Source of the DNA: Paenibacillus artemisiicola | GTDB lineage: Bacteria; Bacillota; Bacilli; Paenibacillales; Paenibacillaceae | Reading direction: 5' to 3' | DNA: 37,601 bases | Assembly: GCF_017652985.1 (NCBI RefSeq) | Contig: NZ_JAGGDJ010000052.1 | Span: 1-37,601, forward strand | Part shown: piece by piece, positions 24,609 through 32,588 of the stretch | Numbering within the stretch: the first letter of the stretch is position 1 | Layout of the letters: the number at the start of each line of letters is the position of its first letter | Position numbers and translations under genes: made by a program | Notes under the pieces: generated by a model | Databases searched by the model: none | The model's input: the letters and a program-made list of their open reading frames with translations, nothing else | Told to the model about the DNA's origin: nothing

Positions 24609-25799
24609 TCAGCCGGGCGCCTTGGGATCGTGAAACGCGCGGAACGGAAACCAAATGTAAAAAAAACCGATCGCGGCATACATAATGCCGCAGTACAAGA
24701 GCACGTGAGCCTGGCTTTGCCACAGCGCGAGCGTGCCGCCGACGACGGGGCCGACCATGCCCCCGATCCCTTCGACGGTGGAGAAGATGCCCCAGCCGAG
24801 CCCCTGCTGCTTCGGCGGCACGTAATTGGCGAGCAGCGCGTTCCAGGCCGGCAGCAGCGTGGCGTAGGAGAGCCCGAGCAAGCCGGTCAGCGCGATGCAG
24901 ATCCCGATCGGCGGCGCCATGGACAGCAGGTACAAGCCCCCGCCGATCAGCAGGAAGCCGAGCACGAGGAACCATTTCTTGCCGCCGAGCATGTCCGACA
25001 GGCGGCCGAGCGGAATGAGGCTGATGACGGTGCAGGCGCCGCCCGCGAGCAGCAGCAGCGAATACTGCGAGCCGTTCATGCCGAGCTTGTCTTCCGCGAA
25101 GCTGGGCAGAATGGGCACGAGCATGCCCGCGCCCATCGTTTGCAGCACCATGCCGGGAAGGAGCAGCCGCATATGGCGCAGCCGCTCCCGCAGGATGGCG
25201 AACTGCTCCCGCACCGGAAGCGTCGGCGCAACGCCGGACGCCCGGGCGCTCGTGAGCAGGAGCGAGAACAGCCAGCTGAGCGCGGCGATGCCGAGAATCA
25301 GGTAATAGGCCGCCGTCCGGCTGACGTCCATGAGCAGGTTGCAGGCGATGGGCCCGGCGCCGATGCCGATGAACCAGATGGTATAGAAATACCCCATTTG
25401 CATCGCGCGGCGCTCGCCGGTCACCTTGGTCAGGCAGACGATCCAGATCGGCGAGATGCCGACGCCGTACAGGGCCGACGCCGCGATGAACAGCCACGGC
25501 TTATCCGCGGCCGGAAGCAGGAGAATGCCGGCGATCGAGATGAGCAGCCCCGTATGGACGACGAAGCGGATGGAGAAGCGGTCGAGCAGATACCCGATGA
25601 ACATTTTAAGCACGGTGTCCGTCAGGTAATGGGCCGTGATGGCGATGCCGATGATGTCGAGCGACAGCCCCAGCGTCTTCTCCCCGTAAATGGGCAGGAA
25701 GCTGATGAGCGCGGCTCCGCGGATGAATTCGACGAACAGCAGAATGACGGAAAACAGCATGATTTCGCGGTTGAAACGGCTTGGTTCGATGACGGTCAC
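24609..25799 (-). CDS. ltaA: LtaA-like MFS glycolipid flippase (GTG start)
   Basis: A 396-residue, 12-helix major-facilitator protein. Landmarks resemble staphylococcal LtaA, the flippase of the diglucosyl-diacylglycerol anchor of lipoteichoic acid: VEFIRG in TM1 with Glu24 and Arg27, Asp61 in the next helix, SPIWIVCL, QMGYFY, LLPGMVLQ, LVPILPSFA, LLPAWNALLA and MVGPVVGGT. The length is the same as LtaA. The GTG at 25799 gives this N-terminus; the frame runs open far upstream into the neighbouring gene but is not coding there. It follows the glucosyltransferase gene by 50 bp, the same partner order as ypfP-ltaA. The substrate is inferred from this. Confidence 0.8.
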   Translation of the reverse strand: MTVIEPSRFNREIMLFSVILLFVEFIRGAALISFLPIYGEKTLGLSLDIIGIAITAHYLTDTVLKMFIGYLLDRFSIRFVVHTGLLISIAGILLLPAADKPWLFIAASALYGVGISPIWIVCLTKVTGERRAMQMGYFYTIWFIGIGAGPIACNLLMDVSRTAAYYLILGIAALSWLFSLLLTSARASGVAPTLPVREQFAILRERLRHMRLLLPGMVLQTMGAGMLVPILPSFAEDKLGMNGSQYSLLLLAGGACTVISLIPLGRLSDMLGGKKWFLVLGFLLIGGGLYLLSMAPPIGICIALTGLLGLSYATLLPAWNALLANYVPPKQQGLGWGIFSTVEGIGGMVGPVVGGTLALWQSQAHVLLYCGIMYAAIGFFYIWFPFRAFHDPKAPG

Positions 25800-25849
25800 A
25801 ACCCCTTGTACCTCATGGATCCCGATATGGCCCTTCCATGCCGGGTCGA

Positions 25850-26986
25850 TTATAGTTGGACGGACGTCCTCTCCATTATAAGCAAGCTGGAACAAAAATC
25901 CAAGGCGACGGTCTCGGCCGCGTCCTTGTACTGGAGCTTGCGGGCCCGGACGCGATGCTGCGTGAGCAGCACGGGATCGTGGAGAAGCGCGGCGATTTCC
26001 CGCGCGAGCTGCTCCGGCCCGTGGATCAGGCGGGCGACGGATTTGCCGGCCAGGTAGCGCGCGTTGTTCCGTTCTTGGCCCGGTACGGGCTGGTAGGCGA
26101 AGATGGGCAGGCCGACCGACAGCGATTCCGCCAGCGTGACGCCGCCGGGCTTCGTCACGATGCAGGCGGAGAGCGCCATGAGCTCGTGCATCCGTTCGAC
26201 GTAGCCGAAGACGCGCAGCCGTCCGCTCGCGCAAGCTTCGCCGGCCGTTTCCGGGAGGGCGGCGGCGAGCGCCTCGTTGCGCCCGCACACGACGGCAACG
26301 GTAAGATCAGGATACCCTAATAAGGGGGAAATCATAGCCCGGACGGCGGCCGCCGCGGCCTGCGCGCCGGCCATGACGAGCACGACGGGGCTGCCGACGC
26401 GGAAGCCGTAGCGCTCGCGCGCCGCCGGATCGGCCGACGCCGTGCGGAAGCCGCGCTTGATCGGAATGCCGCTGACGCAGACGCGGCGTTCGGGGATGCC
26501 GAGCGCTTGCAGCTCGTGCTTCATGTCGTCGGTGGGCACGTAATACCGGTCGATGTCCGGATGGACCCAGCGGCGGTGCAGGTCGAAATCCGTGACGACG
26601 GTGCAGATCGGGATGCGGAGGCCGATACGCTTCTTGAGCGCGGGCATGGCCAGCAGGGGGAAGGTATGGATAACGGCGTCCGGGCGCTGCCGGAGCAGGA
26701 TCCGGCGCAGCCGGTCGCGGCCGAACGAGTGGAGCCAGTTGGCGAAGACGGAGTCGTGCTTCATCGGCTTGGTCCGGTCGTACAGCCAGCCGTACAAGCC
26801 GGGAACGAGGGAGTAGCTCTTCATATAGACATGCCGCGTCATGGCGTTGATCCACGGATGCGCTTCGGCGAGCAGGTCGACGAGGATGGGCTCGCCGAGG
26901 CCCCGGTCTTCGATGGCTTCGCCGATCGCGCGCGCGGCCTGCAGATGCCCGTCGCCGTAAGAGGCATACAGAATCATGATTTTCAT
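25850..26986 (-). CDS. MGDG-synthase/UgtP-type glycolipid glycosyltransferase
   Basis: A 378-residue GT28-like enzyme that should add sugar from UDP-glucose or UDP-galactose to diacylglycerol at the inner membrane face. It opens with MKIMILYASYGDGHLQAARA (the GDGH motif of the MGDG-synthase N-domain at 11-14), has FPLLAMPAL and TVVTDFDLHRRWVHPDIDRY, and the donor-binding block IVTKPGGVTLAESLSVGLPI. The start is the ATG at 26986 behind TAGGAGGT; a CTG at 26998 is too close to that site. It is the first gene of a four-gene operon with the LtaA-like flippase, the VTT protein and the zinc-ribbon protein. Confidence 0.88.
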   Translation of the reverse strand: MKIMILYASYGDGHLQAARAIGEAIEDRGLGEPILVDLLAEAHPWINAMTRHVYMKSYSLVPGLYGWLYDRTKPMKHDSVFANWLHSFGRDRLRRILLRQRPDAVIHTFPLLAMPALKKRIGLRIPICTVVTDFDLHRRWVHPDIDRYYVPTDDMKHELQALGIPERRVCVSGIPIKRGFRTASADPAARERYGFRVGSPVVLVMAGAQAAAAAVRAMISPLLGYPDLTVAVVCGRNEALAAALPETAGEACASGRLRVFGYVERMHELMALSACIVTKPGGVTLAESLSVGLPIFAYQPVPGQERNNARYLAGKSVARLIHGPEQLAREIAALLHDPVLLTQHRVRARKLQYKDAAETVALDFCSSLLIMERTSVQL

Positions 26987-27010
26987 TATGAACAGCACCT
27001 CCTACCGGCA

Positions 27011-27063
27011 AGCATAGCGCGGGAATGTCACAGGGCCGTTAGCGGTTTGTAAAGTGATTGTAA
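27011..27063 (-). promoter_or_regulatory. PhoP-box-like direct repeats and -10 of the glycolipid operon
   Basis: On the minus strand the pentamers TTACA, TTACA, TAACG and TGACA follow one another at an exact 11-bp period (plus-strand starts 27059, 27048, 27037, 27026). This is the layout of PhoP-binding TT(A/C/T)ACA repeats. Nine bases further on lies TATGCT (27016-27011) as -10, placing the repeats at about -22 to -60 where PhoP activates. No good SigA -35 is present. The predicted leader is very short (~18 nt). Confidence 0.45.
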
Positions 27064-27071
27064 GGAATAGG

Positions 27072-27113
27072 AAAAAGCCTTGAAACGCGCGCCGGACGGG
27101 CGTTCCAAGGCTT
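27072..27113 (-). terminator. Terminator of ilvA
   Basis: A 14-position stem (27075-27088 with 27100-27113, one mismatch) followed on the minus strand by TTTTTCCTATT. It lies 120 bp past the ilvA stop. Confidence 0.8.
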
Positions 27114-27233
27114 ATCGAATGAGGTCGGAGGAAGGCGCAACGGGTTAAGCGCGGCGGACCGCCGAAGTGAGGGATGCGGCCGCCAAGCTCGCGCGGCCGG
27201 CCGGGAACGGCGCCGGCCCGGGCGCCCGCCCGG

Positions 27234-28505
27234 TCAGATCAACAGGTTGAACAGCACGGGGTCCTTGTTCAGCTCGAGGTAGCTGAGCCCTTTCTGGTTC
27301 ATGCGCGCGATGAGCGGCTCGTAATCGCCGCGCTGCTTCAGCTCGATGCCGACGAGCGCCGGGCCGTTGTCCTTGTTGTGCTTCTTCGTGTATTCGAAGC
27401 GGGTGATGTCGTCGTCCGGCCCGAGCACCTCGTCGAGGAATTCGCGCAGGGCGCCCGCCCGCTGCGGGAAGCTGACCATGAAATAGTGCTTCAGCCCCTC
27501 GAACACGAGAGAGCGTTCCTTGATCTCCTGCATCCGGTCGACGTCGTTGTTGCCGCCGCTTACGACGCAGACGACAGTCTTGCCCGCGATCTGCTCGCGG
27601 TACAGGTCGAGCGCGGCGATCGGCAGGGCGCCGGCCGGCTCGGCGACGATGGCGTTCTCGTTGTACAGGTCGAGCATCGTCGTGCACGCCTTGCCCTCCG
27701 GCACGAGCACGATGTCGTCGAGCAGCTCGCGGCACATGCGGAACGTCAGGTCGCCGACGCGCTTCACCGCCGCGCCGTCGACGAACTTGTCGATCGTCTC
27801 GAGCGGCACGACCTCGCCGGCGTCCAGCGAGACGCGCATCGACGGCGCGCCTTCCGGCTCTACGCCGATCAGCTTCGTGGCCGGCGAGACGGCTTTGACG
27901 TACGCGGCCACGCCCGCCGCGAGCCCGCCGCCGCCGATCGTGACGAAGACGAAGTCCGGCGCGGTCTCGACCGCCTCCATGATTTCCTTGCCGATCGTGC
28001 CGTTGCCGGCGATGATCCGCGGGTCGTCGAACGGATGGATGAAGGCCAAGTCGTCCTTGCGGCTCGCCATCGTCGCTTCGCGGAAGGCGTCGTCGAACGT
28101 GTCGCCGGTCAGGACGATCTCCACGTCAGGGCCGCCGAAAAACTTCACCTGGTTGACCTTCTGCCGCGGCGTCGTGCTCGGCATGAAGATCTTGCCCGGG
28201 ATGCCGAGCGCTTGGCAGGAGTAGGCGACGCCCTGCGCGTGGTTGCCGGCGCTCGCGCAGACGACGCCCCGCATGAGACGCTCCGGCGGCAGCGACTTGA
28301 TGAGATGATAGGCGCCCCGCAGCTTGAAGGAGCGGACGACCTGCAGGTCCTCGCGCTTCAGCAGGACGTTGCAGCCGTAGCGCGCGGACAGCACGCGGTT
28401 CTGCTGCAGCGGCGTGCGCGCGGCCACTTCCTTCACGTGCATCTGCGCCTGGGCGATCTCTGTCAGCCCGACCGTCAGCGCCTCGTAATTTCGTTCGTGT
28501 CCCAT
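27234..28505 (-). CDS. ilvA: Threonine dehydratase (threonine ammonia-lyase), biosynthetic
   Basis: A 423-residue PLP enzyme converting threonine to 2-oxobutanoate and ammonia, the first step towards isoleucine. The PLP lysine is Lys61 in VRSFKLRGAYHL; CASAGNHAQGVAYSCQAL binds substrate, and the phosphate loop is TIGGGGLAAGVA. A single ACT-like regulatory domain (about 330-423; FEGLKHYFMVSFPQRAGALR and PVLFNLLI) matches the shorter Bacillus-type IlvA, not the two-ACT E. coli form. The ATG at 28505 has AAGGAGA 8 bases upstream; upstream in-frame codons belong to the leader. It is controlled by a T-box leader, so expression should rise when charged tRNA is short. Confidence 0.95.
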   Translation of the reverse strand: MGHERNYEALTVGLTEIAQAQMHVKEVAARTPLQQNRVLSARYGCNVLLKREDLQVVRSFKLRGAYHLIKSLPPERLMRGVVCASAGNHAQGVAYSCQALGIPGKIFMPSTTPRQKVNQVKFFGGPDVEIVLTGDTFDDAFREATMASRKDDLAFIHPFDDPRIIAGNGTIGKEIMEAVETAPDFVFVTIGGGGLAAGVAAYVKAVSPATKLIGVEPEGAPSMRVSLDAGEVVPLETIDKFVDGAAVKRVGDLTFRMCRELLDDIVLVPEGKACTTMLDLYNENAIVAEPAGALPIAALDLYREQIAGKTVVCVVSGGNNDVDRMQEIKERSLVFEGLKHYFMVSFPQRAGALREFLDEVLGPDDDITRFEYTKKHNKDNGPALVGIELKQRGDYEPLIARMNQKGLSYLELNKDPVLFNLLI

Positions 28506-28570
28506 GGGAACCGTCTCCTTTGCTCTCGATTTGAATTCGACGACGCTCCGCCGGCCGTACCGCCGGAACA

Positions 28571-28892
28571 TAAAAAAATCCCGTCCCCGATAAGGGACGA
28601 GATTGCCTCGCGTTACCACCCTGTTTCCGTCCGGACCGGCGCTTGACGCCCGTGCCCGATCGACGGCTCTTTGCCGCGTACGATCATACGCGCTCCGGGT
28701 AACGGCGGATACCGTCCGCGCTTACTGGCCGCTTCCGCTAGGCGGAGGCGTGCGTTTCGGCGCGGCTTCTCGGGGAGGATGCGTCAACGGCGGGCAATCG
28801 TCGGCTTTCAGCGGACGCCGGCTCTCTGGGGATTGCCTGATGCGCGGTGCGCGTGTTCCCTTCTGCGAATGTGACGATGTCGGGAATGAATT
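28571..28892 (-). ncRNA. T-box leader of ilvA (probably isoleucine-specific)
   Basis: The T-box core AGGGTGGTAACGCG lies at 28622-28609 on the minus strand. It is followed by a terminator stem (28603-28594 with 28587-28578, one G-U pair) and seven T (28578-28572). Upstream, the Stem I distal block AGAGAGCC...GCTGAAAGCC is flanked by a pairing GGCAATC/GATTGCC. An AUC triplet at 28780-28778 on the 3' side below that stem is the best specifier candidate (isoleucine), fitting ilvA. TGGU in the bulge would pair with a tRNA ACCA end. Uncharged tRNA should favour the antiterminator. Confidence 0.85.
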
Positions 28893-28898
28893 ATATTT

Positions 28899-28928
28899 GT
28901 TATACCCCTCCGGCCGGGCATATGTCAA
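28899..28928 (-). promoter_or_regulatory. SigA promoter of the T-box/ilvA transcript
   Basis: Perfect TTGACA (28928-28923), an 18-bp spacer, and TATAAC (28904-28899) on the minus strand, immediately ahead of the T-box leader. TATAAT also occurs 3 bases downstream. Confidence 0.75.
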
Positions 28929-28995
28929 CGGCAAAAATAAGCCAGGCGCCGACGAACGGCCCGCCCCGGCCTACGGGTCGTCCGCGCTTGCGCGC

Positions 28996-29811
28996 TTACG
29001 CTTCGGCTTCGCCGGCCAAATCGCGGAACGGCGCCATGTCGACCTGCGGATACGCCAAATCGAGCGAATCGAGCGCGGATTCCACGATGCGGAGCACCAG
29101 GTAGTCGCGGAACCAGCGGTTGTTCGCGGGGACGACGTACCACGGGTTGCGCTTGGACGCGGTCGCCCGGAACGCCTGCCCGTAAGCGTTGGCGTACGCG
29201 TCCCAGTACCGCCGCTCCGCCAGATCGCTGGGATCGAACTTCCACAGCTTCTCCGGGTTCTCCATCCTTTCGCGGATTTTGCGCAGCTGGAAGTCCGGCG
29301 AGATATGGAGGAATATTTTGACGATGGCGATGCCGCCGTCGGTCAGCATTCTCTCGAAATGGCGGATGTGCTTGAGCCGCCGTTCCGCTTCTTCGTCGTC
29401 GACGAGGCCATGGACGCGCGTGACGAGCACGTCCTCGTAGTACGACCGGTTGAAGGCGGCGATCGCGCCTTTGGCCGGGGCGACCTTGTGCGCGCGCCAC
29501 AGGAAATCGTGCGCCGACTCGTCCGCCGTCGGCTTCTTGAAGCTCTCCGCCCGGAAGCCCTGCGGGTTCAGCCCGGCGAGCACCTTCTTGATGACGCCGT
29601 CCTTCCCGCTGCAGTCCATCCCCTGAAACACGATCAGCACGCCGTTCGATTTGCTCGCGAACAGCTTCTCCTGATGCTCCTTCAGCTTGTCCTTGAGCGT
29701 GTCGAATTCGGCCTCGATCTCGTCCTTGCCGCCGATGCCGGCGGTATCCTCGGGATCGAAATCCGCGAGGGATTCGCCTTTCTTGCCGGTCAGCCGGTAG
29801 TTGTCCAACAT
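28996..29811 (-). CDS. Polyphosphate kinase 2 family protein (PPK2)
   Basis: A 271-residue P-loop kinase that transfers phosphate between polyphosphate and nucleotides. Walker A is GMDCSGKDGVIKK (64-76), the FNRSYYEDVLVTRVH block (120-134) is the PPK2 Walker B region, and the lid contains WKFDPSDLAERRYWDAY. One catalytic module is present (class I or III size). AAGGAGA lies 8 bases before the ATG; the open frame continues upstream but only as an artefact of high GC. It is divergent from the histidine phosphatase gene. Preferred direction and nucleotide cannot be told. Confidence 0.92.
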   Translation of the reverse strand: MLDNYRLTGKKGESLADFDPEDTAGIGGKDEIEAEFDTLKDKLKEHQEKLFASKSNGVLIVFQGMDCSGKDGVIKKVLAGLNPQGFRAESFKKPTADESAHDFLWRAHKVAPAKGAIAAFNRSYYEDVLVTRVHGLVDDEEAERRLKHIRHFERMLTDGGIAIVKIFLHISPDFQLRKIRERMENPEKLWKFDPSDLAERRYWDAYANAYGQAFRATASKRNPWYVVPANNRWFRDYLVLRIVESALDSLDLAYPQVDMAPFRDLAGEAEA

Positions 29812-30013
29812 GGGGCATTCTCCTTTGCATCGTCTGGAATACGCTTCTCTTACCTCGCGGAAGCGCCGTTGAACCGGGCCGCGCCCGGAGTGTCCGGCGT
29901 CCGGCGCCCGGCGGAAAAATCCGTCGTCTGCAACGCGAAACGCTGTGTTAGAATGGATTATACTAGAAATCGTTCCGCCATGCTTGCGGACCGGGAAAGG
30001 GGACGGGGACGCC

Positions 30014-30583
30014 ATGAACACGACGCTGCTGCTCGTCCGGCACGCGGAATCCGACGCGCGCTCCGGGCCGGACCGCGAGCGGGGGCTGACCGCGAAGGGG
30101 CGGGAGGACGCGGCCTTGCTGACGGACAAGCTGCGGGGGATGCGCATCGACGCCGTCGCGTCCAGTCCGTACGCGAGAGCGGTGCTCACGGTCCGCGGGC
30201 TTGCCGACGAGCGGGGACTCGCGGTGCACGTGCTGGAGGAGCTGCGGGAACGGCGCCTGCACGGGGAGGACGCGCCGCTTCCGCGGGAAGCGTTCCTGGC
30301 CGCCGTCAGGCGGTCGTTCGCCGACCCCGACGCGGTCCTTCCCGGCGGCGAATCGTTCCGCGAGGCGCAGGCCCGGGGCCTCGGGGCCGTGCATCGCCTG
30401 CTCGGCGCGCATCGCGGCGGAACGGCGGCCGTCGGCACGCACGGGAACCTGATGGCGATGATCCTGCGCGCGTACGACGCGCGCTGCGATTTCGCCTTCT
30501 GGGAGCGCCTCGCGATGCCGGACGTCTACCGGCTCGATTTCGAGCATGACGAACTTCGGGGAGTGGAACGGCTGTGGAATTGA
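30014..30583 (+). CDS. Histidine phosphatase family protein
   Basis: A 189-residue member of the phosphoglycerate-mutase-like superfamily. LVRHAESD supplies the phospho-His (His10) and Arg9, SSPYARAVLT the second Arg (Arg55), and GTHGNLMAMIL the second His (His143). The acid is probably in LEELRER. It should be a cytosolic phosphatase of unknown substrate. The start follows a G-rich site (GGGGAC), and TATACT at 29959-29964 is a plausible -10. Its end overlaps the next gene by 10 bases. Confidence 0.88.
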   Translation: MNTTLLLVRHAESDARSGPDRERGLTAKGREDAALLTDKLRGMRIDAVASSPYARAVLTVRGLADERGLAVHVLEELRERRLHGEDAPLPREAFLAAVRRSFADPDAVLPGGESFREAQARGLGAVHRLLGAHRGGTAAVGTHGNLMAMILRAYDARCDFAFWERLAMPDVYRLDFEHDELRGVERLWN

Positions 30584-30993
30584 CGTACCGCGAAATGACG
30601 ATGGACGATTACGACGCGAGCTTCGCGCTCTGGGCCGCCACCCCGGGCATGGTGCTGAGCGCCTCCGACGAGCGCGGGCAGCTGGCCGCATTCTTGGCGC
30701 GCAATCCGGGGTTCAGCTTCGTCTGCGCCGAAGGCGGGCGGCTGGCCGGCACGGTGCTGTGCGGCCATGACGGCCGGAGGGGCTTCCTCTACCATGCCGC
30801 GGTGACGTCCGATATGCGCGGCCGGGGCATCGGCGGGACGCTGGCGCGGCTCGCCCTCGCGAAGCTGCGGGCGGCGGGCATCGGCAAGTGCCACCTGTTC
30901 GTGCTCGCGGACAACGAGCCGGGGCAGGGCTTCTGGGCGAGGACGGGCTGGGAGAAGCGGGAGGGCATTCTGCTGTACTCGGCGGATACTTGA
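30574..30993 (+). CDS. GNAT-family N-acetyltransferase (GTG start)
   Basis: A 139-residue acetyl-CoA-dependent transferase. Motif A is VTSDMRGRGIGGTLARLAL with the R/Q-xx-G-x-G/A pyrophosphate loop; motif B ends in the GFWARTGWEKREGILLY segment. The GTG at 30574 starts MELTYREM inside the end of the phosphatase gene, with GGGGAG 10 bases upstream. The acceptor is unknown. It is second in a compact plus-strand cluster. Confidence 0.87.
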   Translation: MELTYREMTMDDYDASFALWAATPGMVLSASDERGQLAAFLARNPGFSFVCAEGGRLAGTVLCGHDGRRGFLYHAAVTSDMRGRGIGGTLARLALAKLRAAGIGKCHLFVLADNEPGQGFWARTGWEKREGILLYSADT

Positions 30994-31089
30994 CCGGACG
31001 AGGGAAGCCCGCATCGGGAAGAAGCAAGAGACAAGCGCCGGCCGCAATCGCGGAAGGCGGGGACATTCAACTTGAGGAGGACGAAGACA

Positions 31090-31407
31090 ATGGGACAAAC
31101 GAGCATTCAGCACATGGTGATTTTCAACTTGAAGCATGAGGCGGGTTCGGAAGCGGCGGAGACATTCCTGCGCGACGGGGAGCGCCAGCTCGCTTCGATT
31201 CCGGTGGTGAAGCAGTTCAGCGTATTCCGCCAAGTCAGCCCGAAGAACGACTACGACTACGGGTTCTCCATGGTGTTCGACAATCAGGCGGATTACGAGG
31301 CGTACAACGCGCACCCGCTGCACGTCGATTTCGTGGAAAACCGCTGGGTGCCGGAAGTGTCGCGGTTCCTGGAGATCGACTTCGAGCCATACGGGCAGCA
31401 AGCGTAA
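31090..31407 (+). CDS. Dabb-family (stress-responsive A/B barrel) protein
   Basis: A 105-residue ferredoxin-like barrel. It begins IQHMVIFNLKHEAGSE, has the FSVFRQVSPKNDYDYGFSMV strand pair, and the DYEAYNAHPLHVDFVENRW helix, all typical of Dabb proteins. These form dimers and are linked to stress or small-molecule binding, mostly without a known reaction. GAGGAGG lies 10 bases before the ATG at 31090; the TTG at 31072 overlaps that site and is rejected. Confidence 0.85.
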   Translation: MGQTSIQHMVIFNLKHEAGSEAAETFLRDGERQLASIPVVKQFSVFRQVSPKNDYDYGFSMVFDNQADYEAYNAHPLHVDFVENRWVPEVSRFLEIDFEPYGQQA

Positions 31408-31458
31408 GCGGCCGGCGGGGCATCGAAGTGATCGAGAACGGGCGGAGGCGATGAAACC

Positions 31459-31965
31459 ATGGCGACGCATGCGGGTTCGTTCCGAGCGTCCGTCGAGATT
31501 CAAGCGGACATCGGGTACAAGCTCTTCGTGCCGGACCGCTACGACGCGGCGCGGCCGTGGCCGCTGATCCTGTTCCTGCACGGCATCAAGAAGCGCGGGG
31601 CGGATCTGGCCCTGCTCGACGGCTACGGACTGCTCGGGACGGCCGAGCGCGAGCCGGGATTCGGGTTTCTCGTCCTGGCGCCGCAATGTCCGGCGCATCT
31701 GTCCTGGCCGGCCGTCCGGCACGAGGTGCTGGCGCTGCTGGATCGGATCGTAGGCGAGTACGGCGTCGACCCGGCGGCCGTCTATTTGACGGGCTTCAGC
31801 ATGGGCGGCAACGGCGTCTGGGATTACGCGGCGCGGGACGACGGGCGCTTCGCGGCGGCGGCGCCGCTCGCGGGCTATCACGAGACGGCGGCGATGGGCG
31901 GGATCGCGCTGCCGGTCTGGGCGTTCCACGGGATCGAGGACGATACGGTGCCGATCGGTCGGTAA
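31459..31965 (+). CDS. Alpha/beta hydrolase (dienelactone hydrolase/PHB-depolymerase-like), prematurely stopped
   Basis: A 168-residue product with most of a serine hydrolase: strand/oxyanion block LILFLHGIKKRG (37-48), nucleophile Ser114 in TGFSMGGNGVW, and the acid in FHGIEDDTVPIG (Asp161/162). Translation ends at an in-frame TAA (31963-31965). The same frame then continues for 58 codons containing the missing C-terminal part, including the likely catalytic His (LSHAIMEQTY, His195 if read through). As it stands the enzyme lacks its base and is probably inactive. The TAA may be a true mutation, a recoded codon or a base-call error. Confidence 0.75.
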   Translation: MATHAGSFRASVEIQADIGYKLFVPDRYDAARPWPLILFLHGIKKRGADLALLDGYGLLGTAEREPGFGFLVLAPQCPAHLSWPAVRHEVLALLDRIVGEYGVDPAAVYLTGFSMGGNGVWDYAARDDGRFAAAAPLAGYHETAAMGGIALPVWAFHGIEDDTVPIGR

Positions 31966-32142
31966 GCCGAGCTGGTCGAGGCGCTGCGGCGGGCGAACGC
32001 GGACGCGGAGGTGCGGTTCACCCGCTACCCGGGCCTGTCCCACGCGATCATGGAGCAGACCTACGGGGACCCGGAGCTGTTCCGGTGGCTGCTCGGCCAT
32101 AAGCGGCCGAACCCGCATGCGGAAGGCGGGCGGCGCGCGTGA
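31966..32142 (+). pseudogene. Detached C-terminal part of the alpha/beta hydrolase
   Basis: In frame with the preceding hydrolase beyond its TAA: AELVEALRRANADAEVRFTR, a YPGLSHAIMEQTY segment with the expected catalytic His, and a normal helical end before TGA at 32140-32142. There is no start codon with a ribosome site of its own. That TGA overlaps the GTG of fosB (GTGA), showing that the full-length frame was the one coupled to fosB. Confidence 0.75.
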
Positions 32143-32564
32143 AGCTCGGCGGCATCAACCACCTGCTCTTCTCCGTGTCGGACCTGGACCGGTCGATCGC
32201 GTTCTACCGCGACGTCTTCGGGGCCAAGCTGCTGGTCAAGGGCCGCGCGACGGCGTATTTCGACCTGAACGGGCTGTGGCTGGCGCTGAACGCGGAGCCG
32301 GACATCCCGCGCGCCGAGATCCGGCGGTCGTACACGCACATCGCGTTCTCGGTCGAAGAGGCGGAGTTCGACGAAGCCGTCCGGCGGCTGGCGGCGCTGG
32401 GCGCGGAGATCCTGCCCGGCCGCGAGCGGGACGAGCGCGACAAGCGCTCGGTCTACTTCGCCGACCCCGACGGGCATAAGTTCGAATTCCATACCGGCAG
32501 CCTCCGGGACCGGTTGTCCTACTATAAAGCCGAGAAGCCGCATATGCTGTTCTGCGAGGATTGA
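32139..32564 (+). CDS. fosB: FosB-type metallothiol (bacillithiol) transferase, fosfomycin resistance
   Basis: A 141-residue glyoxalase/VOC-fold enzyme closely matching FosB, which opens the fosfomycin epoxide with bacillithiol and a divalent metal. The metal ligands are His8 (GGINHLLFSV), His67 (SYTHIAFSV) and Glu116 (DGHKFEFHTG). The AYFDLNGLWLALN segment and the ILPGRERDERDKRSVYFADP segment, including the FosB loop, are retained. Length is typical. The GTG start overlaps the hydrolase frame's TGA. It is chromosomally embedded with no mobile element, as is usual for intrinsic fosB in bacilli. Confidence 0.92.
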   Translation: MKLGGINHLLFSVSDLDRSIAFYRDVFGAKLLVKGRATAYFDLNGLWLALNAEPDIPRAEIRRSYTHIAFSVEEAEFDEAVRRLAALGAEILPGRERDERDKRSVYFADPDGHKFEFHTGSLRDRLSYYKAEKPHMLFCED

Positions 32565-32588
32565 AGATTCGCGGGGAGGAGCGGCGCC

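Noticed and set aside
23019..26057. A 1,012-codon open frame on the plus strand, and similar long frames at 16162-18999 (minus), 13666-15756 (minus) and 28603-30549 (plus)
   Set aside because: They lie antisense or out of frame to well-recognised genes, have no ribosome site or family motif, and show the Arg/Ala/Gly-rich composition produced by high GC in the wrong frame.
24609..26288. A 559-residue version of the LtaA-like protein
   Set aside because: The extra N-terminal part overlaps the glucosyltransferase gene in another frame and reads as Arg-rich shadow sequence; the family N-terminus begins at the GTG at 25799.
31963..31965. Recoding of the hydrolase stop as selenocysteine or pyrrolysine
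   Set aside because: Those use TGA and TAG; this codon is TAA.
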